A stretch of 64,000 bases of DNA, from the NCBI RefSeq assembly GCF_963576675.1, contig NC_088910.1, positions 101,088,807 to 101,152,806 of the forward strand. Reading direction: 5' to 3'. Within the stretch, counting starts at the first letter, position 1; each line of letters begins with the position of its first letter. Positions 55,348-64,000 of this stretch are shown here, one piece after another. The notes under the pieces were generated by a model. That model saw only the letters and a program-made list of their open reading frames with translations. It searched no databases and had not been told where the DNA came from. Source of the stretch: Euphorbia lathyris. Taxonomy: Eukaryota; Streptophyta; Magnoliopsida; Malpighiales; Euphorbiaceae. The translations under genes were made by a program, and so were the position numbers.

Positions 55348-57700
55348 CCTCTTAATTTTTCAGTCAGAAAAGTCGATCCGTAAAAACGCATGTATCAGAA
55401 ATCCTAAACCTTATGCTAAAGATCGCTCGATAAAGTAGAAGAATCAGAAGTAATTCAGAGGCGTGACCTGGTATGATCGGAGAAGATGGTGGCGGAGATC
55501 GCCGGAGTGAGGCGTGGGACCGGAGAGAAGGTGGTGGCGATGCTTCGTGAAGGTCTGGTAAGAGCAGATGAGAATGCACGTTTTGTGTAGGGGGAAGAAG
55601 CTAAAGTGGTGTATAATTGGAGGAAGGATAAATGATAAGGTCACCCGGTGAGGTACGATAAGGGAGTTATTATTATTAACAGCTGTGAAAACTGAAAAGA
55701 GGAAAGCAGCTTAACTTTTTAAGCGCTGTTATGTTTACAGTTATGGGGCTAGCCCAACTCGGTGTTGTTGCTAATTAGAGGTTATATTAACAGGGTAAAT
55801 TACACCAATGTCCAATGAACTTTTACTCATTTTTAGACCAGGACTATTAACTTAAAAATGTAATACAAAACTCATTCAATACTTTTTAATATTTTAGCCA
55901 CTAAATTTTAACCAATATTCTAAAACGATGGTTTACGGTAAGCAATTCTAATTCTTTAAAGTCACGTAGCTGTTGTTTGGGTAGAAGAAAGAAAATGAAT
56001 TTTTAGAGAAAGAAAACTCTCAAGATGGAAAATAGTGATTTTGAAAAGAAAAATGTAATCCTCTTCAAAAAAAACAAAAAAAGATTTCATGTTAAATATC
56101 ATTGTACACTAACTTTAATTTTTGAACATTTTCATTTTAAAACCATTAAAGGTGAAGTTAATCGACCATAATATTAAAAAATGTAAAATTGAATAGCTTT
56201 TATGTTATATTTTGAAGTTTAGTATCTATACATGAACATGAGCAATGTTCACTGTTCATGGATGTAATTTATCCTATACAGTAAAATATTTATAAATTAA
56301 TACTATATAAGTTAATAATCTATTTAAAATAATAATTTATTATGGCCCCGACTTGAGCCAGTACAGTAAATTAATACTCGATTACAAATTAATAAAATTT
56401 CATGGTCCCAACATTATTAATTTATAGAGGTTTTATTGTATTCATATTTACACTTTAAGTTAAAAATATTTTAAAATTATAATTTTATTTGTTTAAATGT
56501 TTTTTCATTGAATTTTTTCATTTTTTTATTTTATTTAAATAATTATAGATTAAATTTTAGAAATCAATTTTTATGGATCTACTTTGATGAGGATGAAGGA
56601 AGTTTGACTTCCTTCTTCCTCCCACCGGATTAGGTATCTGTATTTTTTTTTTGTTATTTTTCTAGTTGGTGTTCATATATTTTATCAAAACTCTTTATCT
56701 GTCTGAATTGTATCTGCTCTCTATTATTCTTTCGTTTATACTTTTTCGGATTTAACAAGAGCGGAAACGGTTTATCTAGTCAATCTACGTGGTTGCAACA
56801 AAATAAATGACTCATATTCGAATATTCGAAATTGCCTAAATGACGAAGATTGGACTACATATTTGGATTTATGAGAAGTATATGTTTTATTGTTTTTCTG
56901 TTTTATTATATCTTTTATGGTTTTTTTTTGCTCTTTTCTTGTAGTCGTTTTCATCCTTCGTGGATCTTATATTGACTCTAGCTTGTACTTATTTGAAGTT
57001 TTATTCCTTACCTAATATAGAAGAAGATATAATTGAACGATGTAGAAGTAAGCTAGTAAGCAAGTCAACCTTACCTACTACAGATGTCAGAGTTATATAT
57101 ATAAAACTAAGTATACTTTCTATTATTCTATTAGGTTACACTAGTGCGTGCACTATATCTTCTTTTCTATTAGGTAGTTCTTTTTTAATCTAACGAAGAT
57201 ATAAGTGTTTTTCTAAAAAAAAAGTCATTGATAATTAAAAGTGACTAATAATTAACAGATCATAATATTTAACTAAAAAGTAATAAGTTAAGCAATTCTC
57301 TAGCCGCACTTGAGAAACCCTACACATGAACGTTGAATCCCCACCGGACAACGGCATGGCAACATAGACACTAATATGGAACAACTGGAACCTAATATTG
57401 TTACTAAATAGTTTAGAACAATCAAATTCTTTATAGAATACTTCTTCTTTATAGTTGAGAAGAGAATGATTAGTTGTGAAATATAGTAGTTTTAATTAAA
57501 ATAATTATGTGAAAATAATAGACAGATTAAAATTCCTACTTGCAGTTCTTAAAGGACAGGCATGAAGTACAACTAAAAAAGGTGGTGAAAAGTCATACTT
57601 CTCATTGTTAATGATATCAAGGTTGTAGGCTTATCTTTTACTAAATTCAATTGAGTCATGTGTCCTGTTCCAACCTTCCCTAGAAATACTAAATGGAATA
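55348..57700. other. Intergenic: VTI1 upstream region, then AT-rich DNA
   Basis: 55348-55640 probably holds the 5' UTR and promoter of the SNARE gene. From there to 57700 only AT-rich sequence is visible, with short open frames lacking any family resemblance. No repeats with clear ends. Confidence 0.5.
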
Positions 57701-58196
57701 CTTTTAAATTAAGTTCTTAGGTTTCCAACCTGATGATTTTCGGCCTTCAAAATAGGTATTTACACAGTATAGAAAAAGTAACTTAAATAATTGTCTTGAT
57801 AAGAAAAGAGATGGAGTTGGCAGTTTGTCTTGACTCTTTTGGTATTTCAGAAAGTAATCTACACAATAGACAAACTTATCCATACCTCATCATAGAAACA
57901 AAACAACAATTACATTAAAGGCTCCAAAGATGCTCTTTTGCAAAAGAGGACTAAATAAAAAAAAAATCAGGCCTATGATTTTCACCCAACTAGTGATCTT
58001 CAACCTTCACATTTTAGTCTTTCTTCTTCCTTGATTTTTTTCTGCTAGAAAACAGATGCATACGCCTAGAGAACATGTAGACCCCCGTTAAGAATAGTCT
58101 GCGAAATAAAAGTGGTTTATAAGGATTTAAGGCTTATAAATAGAAACATTTAAGCTCCCAATACACCCTAAAACCCATGATTTATGATGTACAATT

Positions 58197-59783
58197 TGTT
58201 GAAAAATTAACTATTAAGTTAAAATAAATAGATAAATAAAGAAATAAAAAAAAATGTCAAACAAGTTGTGCCATGATTTATGGACACAAATCATGGCACA
58301 TATGAAACCTTGACTTTCTCAGCTAATTAGTTGAAAAATTCTTTAAGAATATGGCTATATAAGGCCATGGATTTAGGATGCCAATGAAATATGGAAGTTG
58401 AGTGAGAGCAATCTAATTTTGCAAAATGTGAGGCAAGGTTTTGCATTGTGAGTTTGAGAGTGTAAGAAACAAAAAAGAAAAAAAAGAGAGGGAAAGAAAA
58501 ATGTAGAGTGAGAGGAGGTAAATTGTGTCTTGTGAATTTTTTAGAGTTTATTTTAGAGGGTAGTTTAATTATTTAAGGAGAGAAAAAAATAGTAAGATAA
58601 TTATTTTGGGGTATTTTCGGAAAACACCTGAGTTTCTAGAGAACACCCTCTTGTAAACCTTATAAATTCAATAAAATTGTATTATTGCTTCCGCTAAATT
58701 GTCGCAATCCAGAAAAATTTCCAACAGTGGTATCAGAGCTATGGTTCAATGTTGGGGCTCCTGCTGATATTAGCGTCACGCACCAAATGAATTGGGCGTG
58801 AGAAAATGGAGAAAATGAGCGAGCAGTTGAGAGAGTTTTATTTGCCCAAGGTTCTAAAGAAAAAAAATTCTCAATGTGATCATTGCAAAAGGCATGGTCA
58901 TGATGAGAATGACTGCTGACACAAGGGGAAGCCAAAATATTTCAAGTGTAAGAAATTTGGACACGTGCAATGGAATTGCAGGAACAAGAGAGAAGAAAGT
59001 GTCAATTTGACACATAATGTTGACGAAGAAGAATTTGCTTAATTTGGAGAGAAGTGCTCCAATAGTTTAAGGTTGATGAAAAGTGCATCAATAAATTGAT
59101 TCGGTGAGAAGTGCTCCGAGAAGTTGTTTGCAGAGAGAAGTGCTCCGTTTACAAGGTGATGATGGGAAGGTACATCATTAAAAAAATTGAAAGTTTTAAA
59201 TTAATAGTTAAGAGGAAGATTGTTGAAAAATTAACTATTAATTTAAAATAAATAGATAAATAAAGAGATAAAAAAAAGGTCAAACAAGTTGTGCCATGAT
59301 TTATGGACACAAATCATGGCACATATGAAACCTTGACTTTCTCAACTAATTAGTTGAAAAAGTCTTCAAGAATATGGCTATATAAGGCCATGGATTTAGG
59401 GTGCCAATGAAATATGGAAGTTGAGTGGGAGTAATTTAATTTTGCAAAATGTGAGGCAAGGTTTTGCATTGTGAGTTTGAGAGGGTAAGAAAAAAAAAAT
59501 AAGAGAGGTAAAGAAAAATGTAGAGTGAGAGGAGGTAAATTGTGTCTTGTGAATTTTTAAGAGTTTATTTTAGAGGGTAGTTTAATTATTTGGGGAGAGA
59601 CAAAAATAGTAAGATAATTATTTTGGGGTATTTTCGGGAAACACCTGAGTGCTACTATTTTTGTTTTATCTCATTGTAACTCTAGAAAGTTTCTAGAGAA
59701 CACCCTCTTGTAAACCTCATAAATTCAATAAAATTGTATTATTGCTTCCGCTAAATTGTCGCAATCCAGAAAAATTTCCAACA
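58197..59783 (+). mobile_element. Miniature LTR retrotransposon with gag zinc-knuckle remnant
   Basis: LTRs 58197-58736 and 59221-59783 (TGTTGAAAAATTAACTATTA ... AAATTTCCAACA), target duplication CAATT (58192-58196 and 59784-59788), PBS TGGTATCAGAGC at 58738-58749 and polypurine AAGAGGAAGAT before the 3' LTR. The internal region is only 484 bp. LTRs are structurally complete and differ by small indels (540 and 563 bp). It lacks protease, integrase and RT. Confidence 0.93.
58806..59042 (+). pseudogene. gag nucleocapsid remnant (CCHC zinc knuckles)
   Basis: Starts MEKMSEQLREFYLPKVLKKK and contains CDHCKRHGHDENDC followed by a TGA, then KPKYFKCKKFGHVQWNC and an acidic end. Two CCHC knuckles typical of copia-type Gag; all upstream Gag and downstream Pol are missing. 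The stop between the knuckles shows decay. Confidence 0.75.
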
Positions 59784-60589
59784 CAATTTACACCTATCAC
59801 TTTCGCTTACATATGTTGAAGGAACAAGATGATGCCATGAAAAATACTAAAAGAAAATACTTTTAAATTAAGTTCTTAGGTTTCTGGCCTGATGATTTTC
59901 GACCTTCAAAATAGGTGTTTACACAGTATGAAAAAAGTAACTTAAATAATTGTCTTGATAAGAAAAGAGATGGAGTTGACAGTTTGTCTTGACTGTTTTG
60001 GTATTTCAGAAAGTAATCTACACAATAGACAAACTTATCCATACCTCATCATAGAAACAAAACAACAATTACATTAAAGGCTCCAAAGATGCTCTTTTGC
60101 AAATGAGGACTAAATAAAAAAATTAGGCCTATGATTTTCACCCAACTAGCGATCTTCAACCTTCACATTTTAGTCTTTCTTCTTCCTTGATTTTTTTTCT
60201 GCTAGAAAACAGATGCATACGCCCAGAGAACATGTAGACCCCCGTTAAGAATAGTCTGCGAAATAAAAGTGGTTTATAAGGATTTAAGGCTTATAAATAA
60301 AAACATTTAAGCTCCCAATACACCCTAAAAACCATGATTTATGATGTACAATTTACACCTATCACTTTTGCTTACAGATGTTGATGTCACAAGCAGACGC
60401 CTTTTTAGGTTCGAAAATTCCTAGTTGGGGGAAGAAGGGTGTCGTGAAAAGGTTAAAGCATTATGGTGTTAGTTTAGGGGTACAAACCTATTACAAAGGA
60501 AGAAAAACTGCAGTGTTGCTCTGTTTGACTAAGGAAATCAGCTCTGTGATAGGTTCAATGATCAAATTGCATATTGTAGAAGGGTTTTA

Positions 60590-61019
60590 GTAAAGATCAA
60601 AACTGACCAGTTTGTGTAAGAGCAGTTCCAATTTGCTCGTTCAAGGCTTGATGTTATTTTACTAAAGCAAGAAGTTTACTGGAGGCAGAGGTCGATGAAG
60701 CTCTGGTTACAAGCATGGGACCTGGAATTCCAAATTTTTCCACTCGACAACCAATAACAGGAGGAAGAAAAAATTAGTTCATTTCCTAAAAGACGATTCT
60801 AGCTCTTAGATCGAATGGACTTTGGGTTAGAGTACACTTCTCCATTATTAGCTTAATAAGATTTTTTATTCTAATGGTTGTGACCATGTTTTTATCCTCA
60901 ATAATGTCCACGCTAAGATTTCCTCGGACATTAATGATCATCTTTTGAGGCCATCTACATCAGATGAAGTCAAGTTAGCGGTTTTTTTAATTAATCCAGA
61001 AAAAAGTCATGGACATCAC
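60590..61019 (+). pseudogene. L1-type LINE fragment (ORF2 5' to RT)
   Basis: QEVYWRQRSMKLWLQA, then in a shifted frame FFHSTTNNRRKK and the LVHFLKDDSS segment, and further NPEKSHGH, match the linker and early RT region of plant L1 LINE ORF2. Several frameshifts and stops; ends where the LTR begins at 61020. Confidence 0.7.
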
Positions 61020-62523
61020 TGTTGGTCCCGTGTGATTAGTTCCAAGGGGGGGGGGGGGGGGTTAGGAACTAATATAACTTTTTCGCTTTAATTACACTGA
61101 CTTAATTCAATTCTTTGAGTTTCACAACTCAGTTTTGGTCAGCACGGCCGAGTGAAGCGTAAGACGGCTTTAGTCAGATACTGACTAGAACTGTTTTACT
61201 TGTGAGTTGGGAAATGACACTTTTGCGGTCAGCTTCCAACTCAGCACTCTGATTTACTCAGTGTCAGCTTAAACAATTTATATACTGAGTAAATATAGCA
61301 AGCAACACATACAGATATATATTGAAAGAGAGTTAGAAATTACTCAGCACGACTTATCCTGGTTCGGCCTCTCCGCCTACGTCCAATCCCCAGAATCCCT
61401 CCGGGCTTTTTAAATCCAATACTGAGCTCTTTAAAGGTAGAGCGCAAACCGTTTACAAGGCAGTTGAATATGCAAGAGTACCGTCCTCTATTCGTCTACT
61501 CAACTCCACTAAGAGCTACAACCCAGCACTTAGATTTTGTCTACCACTGAGTACCAAACCGAGTACTCAGCACACTCTTTCAATACTATGATTGATATAA
61601 GATTGTTCCCTTTCAGACAAAGAACACTTTAGATGATTACAAAGAAAATCACTCTAGCATTTTCACAGGAATAAAAATTTGGTGTAAGATGTCTTTCTTG
61701 TATTGATGTGCTTTTTGTATGTATGCTTTTTTGTTCTCTTTTTGTTTTCACAATCGGCAAAGGATCCAAGAAGTATACTTGTCCTTTTATAGTTGTATTC
61801 TGAAGACTTGTTCGTTTGAATTCTGGATTTGTCCGTTGAATCCAAACGGCTCCTTTTTGAGACAAGGCTCTGGTCAGCTTCAGATTTGCAGGCCAATCAT
61901 GTCGTCTGAATTCCGTAGGCGTCAGGTTTGTCTTCTTCTCACAGGTTTCATCTTTTTGTGCCAGTTTGTCTTTTAGCAAAAGTACAGTTGACCCATGCAT
62001 CTTGAAATTAGCTTTTGCATAATTCCAAGGTTTCTATTATTGGTGCAGACAGTTGTCGGATCTTGTCTTTTAGCAAACAGATCATTCACGATGTCCTAAA
62101 GATCACTCAGCTTGTCTTTGATAACCGTTGTTTACGATTGTTGCTAATACAAATACTGAGTTCTCTTTTACTCAGCTTCCATGGTCAGCTTTGTTCTGCA
62201 AGACAGAGTTCTTAAGAAGACTTCTTTACTTTTGATACTGAGTTGCGTTCCACTCAGCTTCGCTGATTTGTTTGATCTTTAAGCTTCTGTTCTGAAGATC
62301 TTCTATTATGCTGAGTTATACTTCACTCAGTTTGTGCTGTTTTCTCATGCTGACTTCGTCCTGTCTTACTTTTTAACTCCATTTGCATTTATATTTATAC
62401 TCAACATTGAACAAACATATTAGTACAATTAAATCAAAGCACTTAAATTTAATCGTCCCTTAATCATGAATTAACTTAAATAATTTTGTCAAATCAAAAT
62501 CATGTGGAAAGGTGTTTCAACAA
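61020..62523 (-). repeat. 3' LTR of a copia (probable Sirevirus) element
   Basis: In the minus sense it begins TGTTGAAACACCTTTCC at 62523, directly after a polypurine ATGGGGGAGTT, and ends near 61020 (plus strand TGTTGGTCCCG). It includes a long G-run at 61048-61063 and many CTCAG/GTCAGC motifs. Length 1.5 kb. The matching LTR is outside the window. Confidence 0.65.
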
Positions 62524-64000
62524 ACTCCCCCATTTTGATGTTGGCAAAATATTTAATTGATGGAACTCAGCATTAAGATTCCCTATGGTTGAAATTCTTT
62601 TTATGCTTCTGAAATTACTCCCCCGTAAGGGTTGCATTTATTGACTTAACTTAACTCTAAACCTTCTAAGATTCAATTGAGTAATATTAAGGCATGCTTA
62701 TACTGACTTAGTTCAGTTCTAGACCTTCCAAGATCTAATTCAGATGAGCATAGGTCAGCTTTCAGAAGAGGTCGGTGTATGAAACACGTTTTTACTTAGT
62801 TTTGATACATGGTCAGTTTGGTATTAGAGTTATGGGAAGGCATTATCAGAGCAGATGTATCAAGTCTAATGTGTGTTGAGTATATTCATTTTTCTTTTAT
62901 TTGTTTGTTCAATTAAGACAGATCAGCATAAAGCACAATATGTAAGTAAGCATCACATAAGATTAGTCAATTTGAATGAGAGATGCATAAGTTTATAGAT
63001 AGTCAGCAAGACAAAATGTGCCAGATAAGAGAAAATTACAAGTCAAGAATAAAAACTAGAAAATCTAGCCAAACTATTTCTTCCTATTCACTTGGGCAGG
63101 ATTGACTTTGCCTTTTCCCTTTTGTTGCTGCTGACTGCCAGATGCTCCTCCAGTTTCCCTTGAGTGGTGCTGAGTTCTATCAGCTTGTTCTTTCTCCCCC
63201 GTTTTGCCAGCATCGGGCGGAGGAGGAACGAAGGTGTCGTTGAGAGCAGCACGAGTTAACCTTACGGAATATGCCTTAAGCCTTTTCGTGCTTTCATTCA
63301 GACCATCAAAAACAGGAACACCATCGTCCAAGATAGAACCGGGAATTCGGAGAGAGGCACTGAGCATACTCAAAATGTATTCTTGGGATTTGCCTACCCA
63401 AGTGATAGTGTCAGTCAGGATAGCATAAGCTTGATGATACATCTTAAGCAAAGCCGAATCATAGAACTAACGTTGAGCATTCGTGTGGCGCACATGCTTG
63501 AAGGTGGCTCGGGAGTATTGCAAAAGTTCGTTCGTCTTGAGTTGGTCAGTTTCCATTTCTTCCTTACTTAAGTTGAGTAGGCGGACTGCCTCACTTATTT
63601 GCTCAATGGAACACTAGGACGAAGAGGAGATTAAATCACGAGCTCTGGTCTGCTCAGCGTTTAGCTGGGTAAAGAGTTGATGAACCTCAACTGAGGTTGC
63701 ATACATTGAGTTCACAACTGACAAGTTGTTGAGTTGACCCTGGAGAGAGTTCATATGGTTTACCATTGTCAGCTGGAGTTCAACCAGCTTCACGATAGAT
63801 TCCTACTTGGGTTGTTGAGATTGGAGAGATGTCATGACACTCAAAAGATCCTTAAGACCTTTGATTTCAGTCAAGAGCTGAGTGACAGAGGAAAGTTGAG
63901 TTGGCTCAGCATGATCAGACCCAGCGGCTTCGGCATTGGAGTGATGAAGATCCTGAAGTAAGGCTTGAGCTGAGTCGATGATTCGGCATCCAGACTCAGT
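62524..64000 (-). pseudogene. Internal 3' region of probable Sirevirus, with env-position coding remnant
   Basis: Minus-strand coding-like sequence from 64000 to 63074, broken by stops (for example near 63811 and 63617). The last open part, 63451-63074, reads VGKSQEYILSMLSASLRIPG and ends in a Gln/Lys-rich tail (GSQQQQKGKGKVNPAQVNRK). No RT motifs lie here, so it is downstream of pol, where Sireviruses carry an extra (env-like) ORF. Several GGGGGAG polypurine motifs occur on the minus strand (near 62530, 62620 and 63199), a pattern described for Sireviruses. The element continues past the window end. Confidence 0.55.

Larger units (their letters stand above)
57690..60370. repeat. Tandem duplication (about 0.6 kb units), one split by an LTR element
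   Basis: 57700-58196 plus 59784-59850 form the first copy and 59851-60370 the second. Shared blocks include TACTTTTAAATTAAGTTCTT, TGATTTTCGGCCTTCAAAAT/TGATTTTCGACCTTCAAAAT, GGAGTTGGCAGTTTGTCTTG/GGAGTTGACAGTTTGTCTTG and CAATTTACACCTATCACTTT. The first copy is interrupted at CAATT by the miniature LTR retroelement, the second is not, which gives an empty-site control. Confidence 0.88.

Noticed and set aside
58660..58935. Minus-strand ORF sharing 20 residues with an ORF at 53856-53665
   Set aside because: The similarity reflects the shared non-coding leader after the PBS of two retroelements; not a protein.
1..64000. Bacterial-type features (CRISPR arrays, operons, ribosome-binding sites)
   Set aside because: The window is eukaryotic: spliced genes, plant transposons and a nuclear tRNA. 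The tandem arrays at 1121 and 49625 have no spacer structure.

Overview
This is a stretch of a flowering-plant (eudicot-type) nuclear genome. It is AT-rich and holds intron-containing plant genes, a nuclear tRNA-Ala, plant retrotransposons and DNA transposons, and a large endogenous plant pararetrovirus (Caulimoviridae) integration. The species cannot be named from the sequence alone. Five host loci are convincing. They are a tyrosine/glycine-rich protein resembling Arabidopsis At5g39570 (minus strand, 7.9-10.0 kb), a five-exon pectinesterase of the PME31 type (41.3-43.8 kb), a five-exon DUF1997-type gene (44.6-46.4 kb), a DYW-type PPR protein with a frameshift (47.6-49.5 kb, minus) and a five-exon VTI1-type Qb-SNARE (52.6-55.3 kb, minus). 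The tRNA-Ala(UGC) gene lies at 46.7-46.8 kb.

Layout: 0.25-4.4 kb is a decayed Mutator-like (MULE) transposase gene split by a 1.7 kb insertion that carries a threefold 235-bp tandem repeat. 10.6-17.4 kb holds a small TIR element and a rearranged Ty1/copia element, both flanked by a duplicated piece of the same TIR element. 17.6-24.3 kb is a nested set: a long-TIR (Pack-MULE-like) element carrying fragments of an Agenet-domain gene and an S-adenosylmethionine decarboxylase gene, a PIF/Harbinger element inserted in it, and a 3.0 kb Helitron inserted in its right TIR. 49.6-50.4 kb is a 3 x 257 bp tandem array. 50.4-51.9 kb is a second long-TIR element carrying a MAPKKK-like kinase fragment. The VTI1 introns hold a 294-bp TRIM retroelement and a Stowaway MITE. 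57.7-64.0 kb contains a tandem duplication, a 1.6 kb miniature LTR retroelement with a gag zinc knuckle, a LINE fragment, and the 3' LTR plus env-position region of a copia element of probable Sirevirus type that runs off the window.

The most striking region is 24.59-41.09 kb, about 16.5 kb of pararetroviral DNA. A forward copy of 1.27 genome units (unit about 8.4 kb; order: two small ORFs, MP, two small ORFs, CP, Pol, TAV) starts as a 60-bp stub at 24587-24646 and resumes at 30495. Between these lies a 5.85 kb copy in inverse orientation. The result is a nearly identical 5.85 kb inverted repeat with a 2.57 kb loop and a perfect fold-back at 24.6 kb. The copies differ by only a few substitutions and single-base indels, so integration or rearrangement is recent. 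Every coat-protein copy is broken, while individual Pol, TAV and MP frames remain open in one copy or another. The right edge of the viral DNA lies 190 bp upstream of the pectinesterase start codon and has a 13-bp templated filler copied from nearby viral sequence. The layout would be expected to produce double-stranded RNA if transcribed across.
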